DNA of 64,000 nucleotides from Micromonospora sp. NBC_01813 (GTDB lineage Bacteria > Actinomycetota > Actinomycetes > Mycobacteriales > Micromonosporaceae): assembly GCF_035917335.1 (NCBI RefSeq), contig NZ_CP109067.1, positions 3,223,001-3,287,000 of the forward strand, in the 5' to 3' direction. This document shows positions 19,014-28,322 of the stretch, one piece after another. Under the pieces are notes generated by a model that made no database searches, was not told where the DNA came from, and worked only from the letters and a program-made list of their open reading frames with translations. Numbering within the stretch: position 1 is the first letter of the stretch; the number at the start of each line of letters is the position of its first letter. The position numbers and the translations under genes are program-made.

Positions 19014-20087
19014 TCAGGTGGTGATGGTGGCTGAGCCGAGGACGACGTCACCGGCCGGGTCCGGGCGGTAGACCACCATCGCCTGGCCGGCGGCCACCCC
19101 ACGGACCGGCTGATGCAGCTCGGCACGCATCCCGTCGTCGGTCACCTCGACCACCGCCGGCACCACCGACCCGTGCGCCCGCACCTGCAGCAGCACCTCG
19201 ATCGGCCCAGCCGGCAACTCACCGCCGATCCACACCGGACGCTTCCCGGCAACCGTGGTCACGTCGAGCGCCTCGGCCGGACCGACCGTCACCGTGTTAC
19301 TGGTCGGCGTGATCGACAGCACGTAGCGGGGCCGCCCGTCCGGTGCCGGCACCCCGAGCGCGAGACCCCGACGCTGACCGACGGTGTACGCGTACGCCCC
19401 GTCGTGGTTGCCCACCACGGCGCCGGTCGTCGCGTCGACCACGTCGCCCGGGGCGCTGCCGAGGCGGTCGGCCAGGAACCGGCGGGTGTCCCCGTCGGCG
19501 ATGAAGCAGATGTCGTGCGAGTCTGGCTTGTCGGCCACCGCCAACCCGCGCTGCGCGGCCTCGACCCGCACCTGTGCCTTGGTCGCGTCGCCCAGCGGGA
19601 ACATCGCCCGATCCAGCTGCGCCCGGTTGAGCACCGCCAGCACGTACGACTGGTCCTTGGCCAAATCGACGCTACGCCGCAGCAGACCGTCGGGCCCCAG
19701 CCGGGCGTGGTGGCCGGTCACCACCGCGTCGAAACCCAACGCCACCGCTCGGTCCAGCACCGCCGCGAACTTGATCTTCTCGTTGCAGCGCAGGCAGGGA
19801 TTCGGGGTACGCCCGGCGGCGTACTCGGCGACGAAGTCGTCCACCACCTCGGCGTGGAACTGCTCAGCCATGTCCCACACGTAGAACGGGATGCCGATCA
19901 CGTCGGCGGCCCGCCGAGCGTCCCGGGCATCCTCGATCGTGCAGCAGCCCCGGGCACCGGTGCGGTACGTCTGTGGGTTGCGCGACAGCGCCAGATGCAC
20001 ACCGGTCACCTCGTGCCCGGCAGCCACCGCCCGCGCGGCGGCCACCGCCGAGTCGACCCCGCCGGACATCGCCGCCAGCACCCGCAC
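19014..20087 (-). CDS. mnmA: tRNA 2-thiouridylase
   Basis: This 357-residue protein is MnmA, which adds sulfur to uridine 34 of tRNA for Lys, Glu and Gln. The PP-loop SGGVDS (8-13) binds ATP, and the two catalytic cysteines are C98 in NPCLRCN and C194 in SHDICFI. The gene is downstream of a cysteine desulfurase, the likely sulfur donor, about 70 bases away on the same strand. GTG 20087 has AGGAG eight bases upstream; the in-frame GTG 20096 is too close to that site. Confidence 0.96.
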   Translation of the reverse strand: MRVLAAMSGGVDSAVAAARAVAAGHEVTGVHLALSRNPQTYRTGARGCCTIEDARDARRAADVIGIPFYVWDMAEQFHAEVVDDFVAEYAAGRTPNPCLRCNEKIKFAAVLDRAVALGFDAVVTGHHARLGPDGLLRRSVDLAKDQSYVLAVLNRAQLDRAMFPLGDATKAQVRVEAAQRGLAVADKPDSHDICFIADGDTRRFLADRLGSAPGDVVDATTGAVVGNHDGAYAYTVGQRRGLALGVPAPDGRPRYVLSITPTSNTVTVGPAEALDVTTVAGKRPVWIGGELPAGPIEVLLQVRAHGSVVPAVVEVTDDGMRAELHQPVRGVAAGQAMVVYRPDPAGDVVLGSATITT

Positions 20088-20156
20088 CCCGCACACTCCT
20101 GCCCGTCGTCGGATCGGCCGATGCCGAGATCCACGCCTAAGTCGTTCCTGTCGAGG

Positions 20157-21365
20157 TTAGCCCGTGCCCGTCCGGCTGACCGCCGACGCCGACCGGGCGC
20201 CCCGGACCGAGCCGGCCCGACGGGCCCGTTCCACCGCACCGGGCAGGGCCGCCGCCAACGCGTCGACCTCGACGGCTGTCGAACTGTGACCCAGGCTGAA
20301 CCGCAACGACGACCGGGCCCGATCGTCGTCGGCGGCCATCGCCAGCAGCACGTGCGACGGCTGCGCAACGCCCGCCGAGCAGGCCGACCCGGTGGAACAG
20401 GCGATCCCCTGTGCATCGAGCAGCAGCAACAACGCGTCGCCTTCGCAGCCGGGGAAGGAAAAGTGGGCGTTGCCCGGCAGCCGGTCGACCGGGTCGCCGT
20501 TGTAGACCGCGTCCGGCACCAGCTGACGTACCCGTCCGACCAGGTCGTCGCGCAACGCGCCCACCCGGGCGGCGTGCTCGGCCTGACGCTTGACCGCGAC
20601 CTCGACGGCGACCGAGAAGGCGGCGATACCGGCGGTGTCCAGGGTGCCGGAGCGGACGTCCCGCTCCTGGCCGCCGCCGTGCAGCAGCGGGGTGCAGCCG
20701 ACGTCCCGGCCGAGCAGCAGCGCGCCCACGCCAGCTGGGCCACCGACCTTGTGACCGCTGATCGTCAGCGCCGCCGCGCCGCTCGCCGCGAAGTCGACCG
20801 GCACCTGGCCCAGCGCCTGGACGGCATCGGTGTGCAGCGGTACGCCGGACCGGGCGGCCACCGCCGCGAAGTCGGCCACCGGCTGGATCGTGCCGACCTC
20901 GTTGTTCGCCCACATCACGGTGACCAGGGCGAGCTCGTCGGCGGCGGTGTCGATGGCGGTCCGCAGCGTGTCGGCGAGGACCCGGCCGGTGGAATCCACC
21001 GGCAGCCAGGTCACCTCGGCCCGCTCATGGTCGGCGAGCCACTGCACGGCGTCGAGCACGGCGTGGTGCTCGACCGCGCTGGCCAGAACCCGGCGGCGCC
21101 GCGAATCGGCGGCGGTACGCGACCAGAAGATTCCCTTGACCGCGAGGTTGTCGCTCTCGGTGCCCCCGGCGGTGAAGACGACCTCTGACGGGCGTGCCCC
21201 GAGGGCCGCGGCGACCCGCTCGCGGGCCTCCTCGACCGTGCGCCGGGCCGCCCGGCCGGGAGCGTGCAGCGACGACGCGTTGCCGACCTGACGGGCGGTG
21301 GCGACGTAGGTCTCCACCGCCTCGTCGAGCATCGGCGTGGTCGCGGCGTGATCGAGGTAGGCCAT
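20157..21365 (-). CDS. Cysteine desulfurase (IscS/NifS family)
   Basis: This 402-residue PLP enzyme takes sulfur from cysteine as an enzyme persulfide. It begins [10 protein letters not shown], has the PLP lysine in [10 protein letters not shown] (K206) and the active cysteine in STGSACSAG (C329). Its place before mnmA suggests that it supplies sulfur for tRNA thiolation, although a role in iron-sulfur assembly is also possible. On the minus strand TAGGCT lies eight bases before ATG 21365, with no Shine-Dalgarno site, so translation is probably leaderless. Confidence 0.94.
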   Translation of the reverse strand: MAYLDHAATTPMLDEAVETYVATARQVGNASSLHAPGRAARRTVEEARERVAAALGARPSEVVFTAGGTESDNLAVKGIFWSRTAADSRRRRVLASAVEHHAVLDAVQWLADHERAEVTWLPVDSTGRVLADTLRTAIDTAADELALVTVMWANNEVGTIQPVADFAAVAARSGVPLHTDAVQALGQVPVDFAASGAAALTISGHKVGGPAGVGALLLGRDVGCTPLLHGGGQERDVRSGTLDTAGIAAFSVAVEVAVKRQAEHAARVGALRDDLVGRVRQLVPDAVYNGDPVDRLPGNAHFSFPGCEGDALLLLLDAQGIACSTGSACSAGVAQPSHVLLAMAADDDRARSSLRFSLGHSSTAVEVDALAAALPGAVERARRAGSVRGARSASAVSRTGTG

Positions 21366-21420
21366 CAGCAGCAAGCCTATCCGCCGGGTCCGCCTGAGCC
21401 AGCGCGGGCAGCCACCAACG

Positions 21421-21495
21421 CAGACACCGGGCGGCGCGGGCAACGCAGACACCGGGCAACGCGGGCAACCCATACGCCAGGCGGCGCGGGCAACC
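21421..21495. repeat. Three 25-bp tandem repeats
   Basis: Three units (21421-21445, 21446-21470, 21471-21495) share the pattern CAGACACCGGGCRRCGCGGG followed by CAACS, with a few changes in the last unit. They begin four bases beyond the sortase stop codon and lie upstream of the cysteine desulfurase. Confidence 0.8.
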
Positions 21496-21498
21496 GGA

Positions 21499-22161
21499 TC
21501 AGGCCGGCACCGCGGTGACGACGATGTTGTCGCGGTAGCGGCGTGCGGCCGCGTCGAACGGGCCGCCGCAGGTGATCAGGGTGAGACGCGGCTCGCCGTC
21601 GCGGGCGAAGTACCGGTCCAACGGGATCTCCGACTTGTCGTACTCCTCCCGGCCGACCACCCGGAACTCGCGTACCTGGTCGCCGGCCACGACCTCGATC
21701 CGGTCGCCCTGGCTCAGTTCCCGCAGCCGGAAGAAGGCTCCCGGGCCCTGACCGGCACCATCGACGTGGCCGGCGATCACCAACGAGCCGGCCCCGGTGT
21801 CCAGTCCGGGGCCGAACCGGTACCAGCCGACCCGGTCGACGCTGGGCGGCACGTCGAACTCGCCGCTGTCCGGGTCGATGCCGACCGGGTCGACCCGCGC
21901 CACGACGTCGATGGCCGGGATCGCCAGGCGGGTCGGCGCGAGCGCGGCGGCCGCCTCCGGCAGCGCACCGGGCCGGACCGGCACCGCGGCGGCCGCGCTG
22001 GGAGCCGGGCCGGCCGGCGCCGACGGGCTGGCCAGTTCCCGGACCTCGTCGGCGCCGACGTCGTCGGGCGCACCGGCGCCACAGGCGGCGAGTGCGACCG
22101 TGAGCAGGACGGCGGCGCCGGCGGCCGTGGCCGCCAGCGCCCCCTTGCCGACCACCGTCAC
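21499..22161 (-). CDS. Class F sortase
   Basis: This 220-residue protein has an N-terminal signal/anchor with a lipobox-like ALAAC, a low-complexity linker, and a sortase barrel. The catalytic residues are H132 in AGHVD, C198 in TLITCGG and an arginine in [11 protein letters not shown] (R208). Class F sortases of actinobacteria cleave surface proteins at a sorting signal. The GTG start overlaps the stop of the DUF4397 gene (GTGA), so the two are translated together and the DUF4397 product is a candidate substrate. Confidence 0.9.
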   Translation of the reverse strand: MTVVGKGALAATAAGAAVLLTVALAACGAGAPDDVGADEVRELASPSAPAGPAPSAAAAVPVRPGALPEAAAALAPTRLAIPAIDVVARVDPVGIDPDSGEFDVPPSVDRVGWYRFGPGLDTGAGSLVIAGHVDGAGQGPGAFFRLRELSQGDRIEVVAGDQVREFRVVGREEYDKSEIPLDRYFARDGEPRLTLITCGGPFDAAARRYRDNIVVTAVPA

Positions 22162-23003
22162 CGGCGGCCCGCCGAACTGGTCGCGACCCGGGTGCGGGCC
22201 AGCAGGCCACCACCGCCGACGAGCAGGAGTACGCCGAACCCGGCGAGCAGGTACCAGCCGAGGCTCAGCCCGTTGTCGGCCATCCCACCGGTGCCGCTGG
22301 GCACCCCGTCCGGCGACGAGTGCAGGCCGGAAATGGTCTGCGCGACCACGGCCAGGCTCTCGTCCTGCGCCGAGCCGATCGCGTACACGATCGTCGCGGT
22401 GCCTTCGTTGAGGTTGAGGTCGGTGGGCCCGAGCACCACCGTGTCGGTGCCGGTCAGCACCACGTCCGCGGTGACGGTGCCGGCGGGCAGGTCGGCCGAC
22501 TCCTCGTTGGGGTTGGTCAGGTTGGTGAACACCGGCTCGCCACCGGCGCGTACGTCGACTCCTGGTGCCGCGGCGGTGTGCCGCACGATCAGCCGGGCCT
22601 GCCCGGCGGCGGTCGCCGAGACGTCGTTGGCGAACGGGGTGATCGTCGGCTCGCCGGTGGCGCTCAGATGCGCGACGATGCTGACGTTCGCACCACCGGG
22701 CACCGCCGCGTCGTCCGCGGTCAGGATCGCGCTGTCGACCGGCTCACCCGGACGGGTCAACGCCAGGTCGTACGAGCCCTCTTCCAGCTCCAGCGGTCCG
22801 GCGACGTCGCCCGGCTGGAAGTTCTCCAGGGTCCGCTCCCCGTTGACGTACACGTCGACCGGGGTGCCCGGGATGCCGTGCACCACCGAGACCTGTGACG
22901 TGGCGGCAAACGCCGGGGTGGCGGTCACCGCGCTCATACCGATGAACGCGACGCCAGCGGCTGCTGCGCCGGCGATGAACCGTCGAGGGTACATAATTCG
23001 CAT
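22158..23003 (-). CDS. DUF4397 surface protein
   Basis: This 281-residue protein has a signal peptide (cleavage likely after TPAFA), two DUF4397 repeats (SQVSVVHGIPGTPVDVYVNG and ARLIVRHTAAAPGVDVRAGG), and a C-terminal Gly-rich linker, membrane segment and basic tail (LARTR). This is the layout of a sorted cell-wall protein, but no LPxTG or LAxTG motif is seen; MADNG lies just before the membrane helix. AGGAGGAG precedes ATG 23003. It is cotranscribed with the sortase. Confidence 0.88.
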   Translation of the reverse strand: MRIMYPRRFIAGAAAAGVAFIGMSAVTATPAFAATSQVSVVHGIPGTPVDVYVNGERTLENFQPGDVAGPLELEEGSYDLALTRPGEPVDSAILTADDAAVPGGANVSIVAHLSATGEPTITPFANDVSATAAGQARLIVRHTAAAPGVDVRAGGEPVFTNLTNPNEESADLPAGTVTADVVLTGTDTVVLGPTDLNLNEGTATIVYAIGSAQDESLAVVAQTISGLHSSPDGVPSGTGGMADNGLSLGWYLLAGFGVLLLVGGGGLLARTRVATSSAGRR

Positions 23004-23144
23004 TTCTCCTCCTGGAAGGGTGCGGCGACTCCACCGCCGTGGCCATCGGCGATCGGGCCCTGTGACTGGTGATTCGCCGGGTAGGCGCCGGCCGGATGCA
23101 GCGGCGGGGAAATCTCTCTGCCGGCCCGGTGCGTCACCCGGGCA

Positions 23145-23195
23145 CGCATCCGACAGGATCTGCGCATCCGGCAGGATTCGGCGCATCCGGCAGGG
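23145..23195. promoter_or_regulatory. Three direct repeats in divergent promoter region
   Basis: CGCATCCGRCAGGR occurs at 23145-23158, 23163-23176 and 23182-23195, spaced 18 and 19 bases. They lie between the divergent DUF4397/sortase and ECF sigma genes and could bind a regulator. The rest of the 287-base spacer holds no gene that I can support. Confidence 0.5.
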
Positions 23196-23290
23196 GCAGC
23201 GCCGCCGAACCCTTACCGAACCGGCGTCCGGGGCCGGGCGGAAAGTTCGGAGCGACGGCGGTGGGAGTTACAGTCAGGCATGCCCCACAG

Positions 23291-23905
23291 ATGGCGACGT
23301 CCCGGGTGAGCGGCGACAACGCCAGCAGCGACGACGACCTGCTGGCGCAGCGGTTCACCGCCGGGGACGAGACCGCACTACGTGAGATCTACGACCGGTA
23401 CGGCCGCGCCGTGTTGCACCTGGCGACGAGCACGCTCGGCACCCGCGCGGACGCCGAGGACGTCGTCCAGACCACGTTCGTCGCCGCCTGGCTGGGCCGC
23501 GACGGATTCGACGCGCAGCGGGGCTCGCTGCTCGGCTGGCTCCTCGGCATCGCCCGCCGCAAGGTCGTCGACCGGATCCGGGCGATGGCCCGGGAAAACA
23601 AGGTCACCGAGTCGGTGCGGCAGGCGAGCGTGGCGGCCCCGGCCACGGTGGCGAATCCGGACCGGGTGGTCGAGCAGTTGGTGGTCGCCGACGAGCTGGC
23701 CCAGCTCCCCCGCGAGCAGCGCCGCATGCTCGAGCTGGCGTTCTTCGACGATCTGACCCACCAGCAGATCGCCGCGATCACCGGTGTCCCACTCGGCACC
23801 GTGAAGAGCCACATCCGCCGTGGCATGGCAAGCCTGCGACAACGATGGGAGGTGGACGGTGCCGCATCTGGAACACGACCGGCTGGTCTTTCTGGCGCTC
23901 GGTGA
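23291..23905 (+). CDS. ECF RNA polymerase sigma factor (SigK-like)
   Basis: This 204-residue sigma-70 family factor has region 2 (LREIYDRYGRAVLHLATSTLGTRADAEDVVQTTFVAAW) and region 4 (LPREQRRMLELAFFDDLTHQQIAAITGVPLGTVKSHIRRGMASLRQRW). It directs RNA polymerase to a stress regulon. ATG 23291 gives the usual length; TACAGT (23269-23274) is a likely -10. The anti-sigma gene starts 47 bases before its stop. The divergent DUF4397/sortase operon is a candidate target. Confidence 0.92.
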   Translation: MATSRVSGDNASSDDDLLAQRFTAGDETALREIYDRYGRAVLHLATSTLGTRADAEDVVQTTFVAAWLGRDGFDAQRGSLLGWLLGIARRKVVDRIRAMARENKVTESVRQASVAAPATVANPDRVVEQLVVADELAQLPREQRRMLELAFFDDLTHQQIAAITGVPLGTVKSHIRRGMASLRQRWEVDGAASGTRPAGLSGAR

Positions 23906-24638
23906 GACCGAGCCGGACGTCGGCGAGTCCGATCACCTGACCGCGTGTCCGCTCTGCCGCGCCGAGGTGGAGACGCTGCGCCACATCGGCACGATCGGTG
24001 CGCAGACCCAGGGTCTGGCCGATCTGCCCGAACCCGACGATCGCGTCTGGCAGGGCATCGTGTCCGGGATCGAATCCGCGGCGGCGGCCCCGGCTACCAA
24101 CGGACGCGGTGCCGCCGTGCCGCTCGCGCGCGAGTCGTCACGGCCGACTGCGCCACCCGTTCCGCCCACGCCGGCCGCGCCGCCCGTACAACTGCGACGG
24201 CGACGCCGGTGGGGTGCGGCCGTGACCGCGGTCGCCGCCGCGACCGCCGGGGTGGTGGCCACGATCGCTGTCGTACGGGCCGTAGCACCGGATCCGGCCG
24301 CCGATCCGACCGTGGTGGCCAGCGCGGCGCTCGCCGCGTTCGGCAGTACCCCACAAGGTGCCGGCGGTGAGGCCCGGGTGTTCGCCGACGGCCGGCTGCA
24401 CCTGCACACCGCCGGGTTGCCCCGGGTCCCCGGGTACTACCAGGTCTGGCTGATCGACCCGGACACGATGCGGATGGTCCCGGTCGGCACCCTCGGCGAC
24501 GCCGCCGACGTGCTGATGCCCCTGCCGACCAACGTCGATCTTGACACCTACCGGCTGGTCGACGTGTCGGCCGAGGAGTACGACGACGATCCGACGCACT
24601 CCGGGGACAGCCTGCTGCGGGGCACCCTGTCCGGCTGA
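23859..24638 (+). CDS. Zinc anti-sigma factor with RskA domain
   Basis: This 259-residue protein has an N-terminal zinc anti-sigma motif ([18 protein letters not shown]-x3-C-x2-C), a proline-rich linker, one membrane segment ([22 protein letters not shown]) and an outer RskA (anti-sigma-K) domain ending with YYQVWLIDP and GDSLLRGTL. It should hold the upstream sigma factor at the membrane until a signal triggers proteolysis. GTG 23859 has GGAGG six bases upstream and overlaps the sigma gene. Confidence 0.9.
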   Translation: MPHLEHDRLVFLALGETEPDVGESDHLTACPLCRAEVETLRHIGTIGAQTQGLADLPEPDDRVWQGIVSGIESAAAAPATNGRGAAVPLARESSRPTAPPVPPTPAAPPVQLRRRRRWGAAVTAVAAATAGVVATIAVVRAVAPDPAADPTVVASAALAAFGSTPQGAGGEARVFADGRLHLHTAGLPRVPGYYQVWLIDPDTMRMVPVGTLGDAADVLMPLPTNVDLDTYRLVDVSAEEYDDDPTHSGDSLLRGTLSG

Positions 24639-24651
24639 GCACCCGTGGTAC

Positions 24652-24696
24652 GCCGCCCGGGCCGGGACCCTTGCACAGGGTCCCGGCCCGGGCGGC
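24652..24696. terminator. Bidirectional terminator, 20-bp perfect stem
   Basis: The arms 24652-24671 and 24677-24696 are perfect inverted repeats with a 5-base loop TGCAC. The hairpin sits between the convergent anti-sigma and etfA genes. Confidence 0.9.
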
Positions 24697-24708
24697 GGCA
24701 CGGTCGGG

Positions 24709-25671
24709 TCACTTACGCTTGCGGATCTCCTCGGCGGCCTGCGGGACCACCTTGAACAGGTCACCGACGACACCGAAGTCGGCGAGTTCGAAGATCGGTG
24801 CCTCGCCGTCCTTGTTCACCGCGACGATGGTCTTCGAGGTCTGCATGCCGGCCCGGTGCTGGATCGCCCCGGAGATGCCCAACGCCACGTAGAGCTGCGG
24901 CGAGACGGTCTTGCCGGTCTGCCCGACCTGGAACTGGTGCGGGTAGAAGCCGGAGTCGACCGCTGCCCGGGAAGCGCCGACCGCGCCGCCGAGCAGGTCG
25001 GCCAGCTCCTCGACCAGTTTGAAGTTGTCGCCGCTGCCCACGCCACGCCCGCCGGAGACGACCACCGACGCCTCGGTCAGCTCGGGGCGGGAACCGGACT
25101 GCTCGGTGACCCGCTCGACGACCTTGGCGAGCTTGTCGGAGTCGGCTACCTGCACCTGCAGCTGCTCCACCTGCGCGGTGACCGGCGCTGGCTCGGGCGT
25201 CACCGAGTTGGGCCGCAGGGTCACCAGCGGCAACCCGCGGGTCACCCGGGACGTCACGATCGTGGATCCGGCGAACGCGATCTGCGTCGCGGCACCGTCG
25301 GCGGCCAGGTCGACCACGTCGGTGAGCAGGCCGTTGTCCAGCCGTACGGCGAGCCGTCCGGCGATCTCCTTGCCCTCCTGGGAGGAGGCGAGCAGCACCG
25401 CGCCGGGCTGGACCCGGCCGATCAGCTCGGCCAGCACGGTCACCTTCGGGGCGACCAGGTAACCGTCGATCTCCTCGCTTTCGGCGACGTACACCTTGGT
25501 GGCGCCGTACTCGCCGAGCTTGTCGGTCATCGCGGCGGCCGCGCCGGGCCCCCCGAGCACCACCGCGGCGACCTCGCCGCCCAGCTTGCGGGCCAGGGTC
25601 AGCAACTCGAGGGTGACCTTCTTGACCCCGAACTCACTGGTTGCCTCGACGACAACGAGAACTTCCGCCAT
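24709..25671 (-). CDS. etfA: Electron transfer flavoprotein alpha subunit
   Basis: This 320-residue protein is the FAD-binding alpha subunit of ETF, which takes electrons from acyl-CoA and other dehydrogenases. The C-terminal FAD domain shows [56 protein letters not shown] and [21 protein letters not shown]. The ATG at 25671 follows the etfB stop by 14 bases, with GGTGGA in front. Confidence 0.96.
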   Translation of the reverse strand: MAEVLVVVEATSEFGVKKVTLELLTLARKLGGEVAAVVLGGPGAAAAMTDKLGEYGATKVYVAESEEIDGYLVAPKVTVLAELIGRVQPGAVLLASSQEGKEIAGRLAVRLDNGLLTDVVDLAADGAATQIAFAGSTIVTSRVTRGLPLVTLRPNSVTPEPAPVTAQVEQLQVQVADSDKLAKVVERVTEQSGSRPELTEASVVVSGGRGVGSGDNFKLVEELADLLGGAVGASRAAVDSGFYPHQFQVGQTGKTVSPQLYVALGISGAIQHRAGMQTSKTIVAVNKDGEAPIFELADFGVVGDLFKVVPQAAEEIRKRK

Positions 25672-25685
25672 TTCATCCACCCCGC

Positions 25686-26465
25686 TCACACGAACTTCTC
25701 GGATGCCAGGTACTGGACCAGCCGGGCGCCGGCGTCACCGTCGTCGACGACCTTCTCGCCGGCCGAACGTGGCGGGCGCTTGTGGTGCTCGACGACCTCG
25801 CTGGTGGCACCATCGAAGCCGACTTCGGCCGGGGCGACCCCCAGGTCGGCCAGGGACAGGCTCTGCACCGGCTTCTTCTTCGCGGCCATGATCCCCTTGA
25901 ACGAGGGGTATCGGGGCTCGTTGATGGTGTCCCATACCGAGACCACCGCCGGGGTGGCCGCGGTGACCACCTCGTAGCCCTCTTCGTTCTGCCGTTCCAC
26001 CGTCAGCGTGGTGCCGTCGACGGTGAGCTTGCGGGCGCCGGTCAGCGCGGCGATGCCGAGCCGTTCGGCGAGCATGTGCGGCAGGACCTGGACCCGGCCG
26101 TCGGTGGACTCGGCGCCGCAGAGGACGAGGTCGGCGTCGAGGGTACGCAGTGCCGCGGCGAGGACCTTGGAGGTGGCGACCGCGCAGGATCCGCGCAACG
26201 CGTCGTCGACCACGTGCACGGCCTTGTCGGGACCCATCGACAACGCCTTGCGGATCGATTCGGCGGCCCGGTCCGGCCCCATGGTGAGGACGGTCACTTC
26301 GCCGCCGTTGGCCTCCCGCAGCCGCAGCGCCTCCTCGATCGCGTACTCGTCCATCTCATTGATCACGTTGTTGGCCGACCCACGGTCGACGGTGTTGTCC
26401 GCATCGCTCAGCGCGCGTTCCGCGCCGGAATCGGGCACCTGCTTGACGAGTACGACGATGTTCAT
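25686..26465 (-). CDS. etfB: Electron transfer flavoprotein beta subunit
   Basis: This 259-residue protein is the AMP-binding beta subunit of ETF. It begins MNIVVLVKQVPDS and contains NEMDEYAIEEALRL, the recognition segment LCGAESTDG and TPAVVSVWDTINEPRYPSFKGIMAAKKKP. It forms an operon with etfA. The 210-base upstream spacer carries TTGACC and TAACAT elements on the minus strand but no gene. Confidence 0.96.
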   Translation of the reverse strand: MNIVVLVKQVPDSGAERALSDADNTVDRGSANNVINEMDEYAIEEALRLREANGGEVTVLTMGPDRAAESIRKALSMGPDKAVHVVDDALRGSCAVATSKVLAAALRTLDADLVLCGAESTDGRVQVLPHMLAERLGIAALTGARKLTVDGTTLTVERQNEEGYEVVTAATPAVVSVWDTINEPRYPSFKGIMAAKKKPVQSLSLADLGVAPAEVGFDGATSEVVEHHKRPPRSAGEKVVDDGDAGARLVQYLASEKFV

Positions 26466-26675
26466 CGCGCTTCGACACCCCTCCTGTAGGTGGTGCTGCT
26501 TGCCGCTCTCGGCGCAGCCTGCCGCGTTCCTTAACGATCGGTCAACCGAGCAGCGGTGTGGAATGTCCCACGCCCTATGTTACCCACTGGTAGCCAAGGG
26601 CCAAACGGCACCATCCGAGCCGTCGGGCGGACCAGGGCCGCATGCCGTCGCGGACCGCATCCGACCAACCGGATG

Positions 26676-27080
26676 TCAGGACGGCGCTGCCAGCGCCTGC
26701 TTGATCTTGACGATGATCGCCGACTCGGCGGCATCGACGCCGGAGGCGGCCCCCGCGACCCGGTCCGCCGCGCCGGCCACCGTCGCCCGGTAGTGCTCCA
26801 GGTCGTGCGGCGACTTCGCGGTGAGAATCGCCACGGACCTTCGCAGCGCCGGCAGGACCAGAGCCTCCACCGCCTCGGGCGTGTCCCGGGGCAACTTGGG
26901 CAACCCACCGGTGGTCAGGACATTCTTCACCAAACCGGTGGCGCCAGCGAAGGCATCAGATGCGGCGAAGCTCTCCTTGACCATCGAGAAGAGTCCCGGA
27001 TCGGCGTTCGACACCAGGTAGACGGCACCGAAAGCACCGGTCTTCAGCGTGTCTCGCTCGTCATCGGTCAGCTCGGCCAC
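26676..27080 (-). CDS. Hypothetical protein, helical
   Basis: This 134-residue protein is unrecognised. It starts MAELTDDERDTLKTGAFGAVYLVSNADPG and is alanine-rich and probably mostly helical, without signal or membrane segments. Composition and codon use are normal. It is divergent from the DUF202 pair. Confidence 0.7.
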   Translation of the reverse strand: MAELTDDERDTLKTGAFGAVYLVSNADPGLFSMVKESFAASDAFAGATGLVKNVLTTGGLPKLPRDTPEAVEALVLPALRRSVAILTAKSPHDLEHYRATVAGAADRVAGAASGVDAAESAIIVKIKQALAAPS

Positions 27081-27113
27081 AGTCGGTGAGTCTAGCCGTC
27101 GATAATGATCCGC

Positions 27114-27503
27114 GTGTGGAGTGCGCTACGCCAATGGTTCGACCCCCAGGAGCTACGTGGGGTCGGCACCGCCCCCGACTACCGGTTCTCGCTGGCCAAC
27201 GAGCGGACGTTCCTGGCCTGGATCCGGACCGCGCTGGCCCTGGTGGCCGGCGGGCTGGCCATCGCACAGTTCCTGCCCGAGCTCTCCGTCGCCCACCTAC
27301 GGGAAGCACTCGCGGTGGCCCTGCTGCTACTCGGCGGCACCGTCGCGCTGCGGGCGGTGGACCACTGGGCACGCACCGAACGGGCGATGCGACTCGGGCG
27401 TGACCTGCCCACCTCACGCTTTCCGGCGTTCCTCGCCATCGTCGTCGGCGTCGGCGCCACCGTACTGACCGTCGTGGTGCTCGTGGAGGCCGCCCGTGGC
27501 TGA
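27114..27503 (+). CDS. DUF202 (YidH-type) membrane protein
   Basis: This 129-residue protein has the DUF202 pattern: FSLANERTFLAWIRTALALVAGGLAI followed by two more membrane segments. The family is widespread and of unknown function. GTG 27114 is preferred because GATAAT (27101-27106) lies seven bases upstream; ATG 27105 would overlap that -10 element. The next DUF202 gene overlaps its end. Confidence 0.88.
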   Translation: MWSALRQWFDPQELRGVGTAPDYRFSLANERTFLAWIRTALALVAGGLAIAQFLPELSVAHLREALAVALLLLGGTVALRAVDHWARTERAMRLGRDLPTSRFPAFLAIVVGVGATVLTVVVLVEAARG

Positions 27504-27840
27504 CCCGCCGGCGGTGCCGCCCCCGGCGCCCCGGCCGGCGATGGCACCCAGGGACCCCGGGCTGCAGCCGGAGCGGACCCGGCTGGCCTGGCGACGCTCG
27601 GCGCTCTCACTCACCCTGGTGGTGCTGTTGACCGCCCGGTTGGCCGTCGAACGGGGCGGCGCCGCCATCGTCATCGGGCTGCTCGCGGTCGTCGGCTGGG
27701 CCACGCTGATCGGGTACGCGTACCGGCGGGCCACCGGTCCGCGCCGGCCGGCAGCCGGACAGATCAGCGGCGAAGTTCCGCTGTTGGGACTGGTCACCGC
27801 CGGTTACGCCGTCCTCGGAGCCATCCTGATCCTCGGGTGA
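27496..27840 (+). CDS. DUF202 membrane protein
   Basis: This 114-residue protein is a second DUF202 member with PGLQPERTRLAWRRSALSLTLVVLLTARLA and three membrane segments. It overlaps the first DUF202 gene by eight bases and has GGAGG six bases before GTG 27496. The two proteins probably act as a pair; the function is unknown. Confidence 0.87.
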   Translation: MADPPAVPPPAPRPAMAPRDPGLQPERTRLAWRRSALSLTLVVLLTARLAVERGGAAIVIGLLAVVGWATLIGYAYRRATGPRRPAAGQISGEVPLLGLVTAGYAVLGAILILG

Positions 27841-27876
27841 CTAGGCTGATCCCGCCGGGCGGGGCATCATTGCGGG

Positions 27877-28311
27877 ATGGCCCGCGTGTTCATCTTGCTT
27901 TTCATGCTCCACGTCGTGCTCATGGCGGTGGCGCTGATCAGCTGCCTATCGGCGGAGAAAGGTGACGTCCGCGCCCTGCCGCGCTTCCTCTGGGTGCCGG
28001 TCATCATCGCTCTGCCCATCCTCGGACCGGTCGCCTGGTTCCTCAGCCGCCGGCCCGGCTTCGGCAGCACACCACCGCTCGGCGGCACCGCCCGACCGAC
28101 CGGGACTCCGCCCAAACGCAACCGGCCCACCGCCCCCGACGACGACCCTGAGTTTCTGCGCGCCCTCGACTCCGAGCAGTCGAAGCGCGACCGCGAGCTC
28201 TTCGAACGGTGGGAGGAGGATCTGCGCCGTCGGGAGGACGAGATCCGGCGGGAGGACGAGATCCGCCGCCGGGACACCGGCGACCGGGAGGACCGCCGAC
28301 CCGAGCCGTGA
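27877..28311 (+). CDS. PLDc_N domain membrane protein
   Basis: This 144-residue protein has two N-terminal membrane helices in the PLDc_N arrangement (LLFMLHVVLMAVALISCLSAEKGDVRALPRFLWVPVIIALPILGPVAWFL). The C-terminal half is charged and probably a coiled coil, with a repeated RREDEI segment coded by an 18-base tandem repeat (28231-28265). CATCAT lies six bases before ATG 27877, a likely leaderless promoter. Function is unknown. Confidence 0.82.
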   Translation: MARVFILLFMLHVVLMAVALISCLSAEKGDVRALPRFLWVPVIIALPILGPVAWFLSRRPGFGSTPPLGGTARPTGTPPKRNRPTAPDDDPEFLRALDSEQSKRDRELFERWEEDLRRREDEIRREDEIRRRDTGDREDRRPEP

Positions 28312-28322
28312 TCCGATGGTGA

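Noticed and set aside
21421-21495. CRISPR-like array
   Set aside because: The units are directly adjacent with no spacers and there are no cas genes; these are plain tandem repeats.
26466-26675. TetR-type operator TTGACCGATCGTTAA upstream of etfB
   Set aside because: The symmetry is poor (three of five pairs in the half-sites), and no regulator is adjacent.
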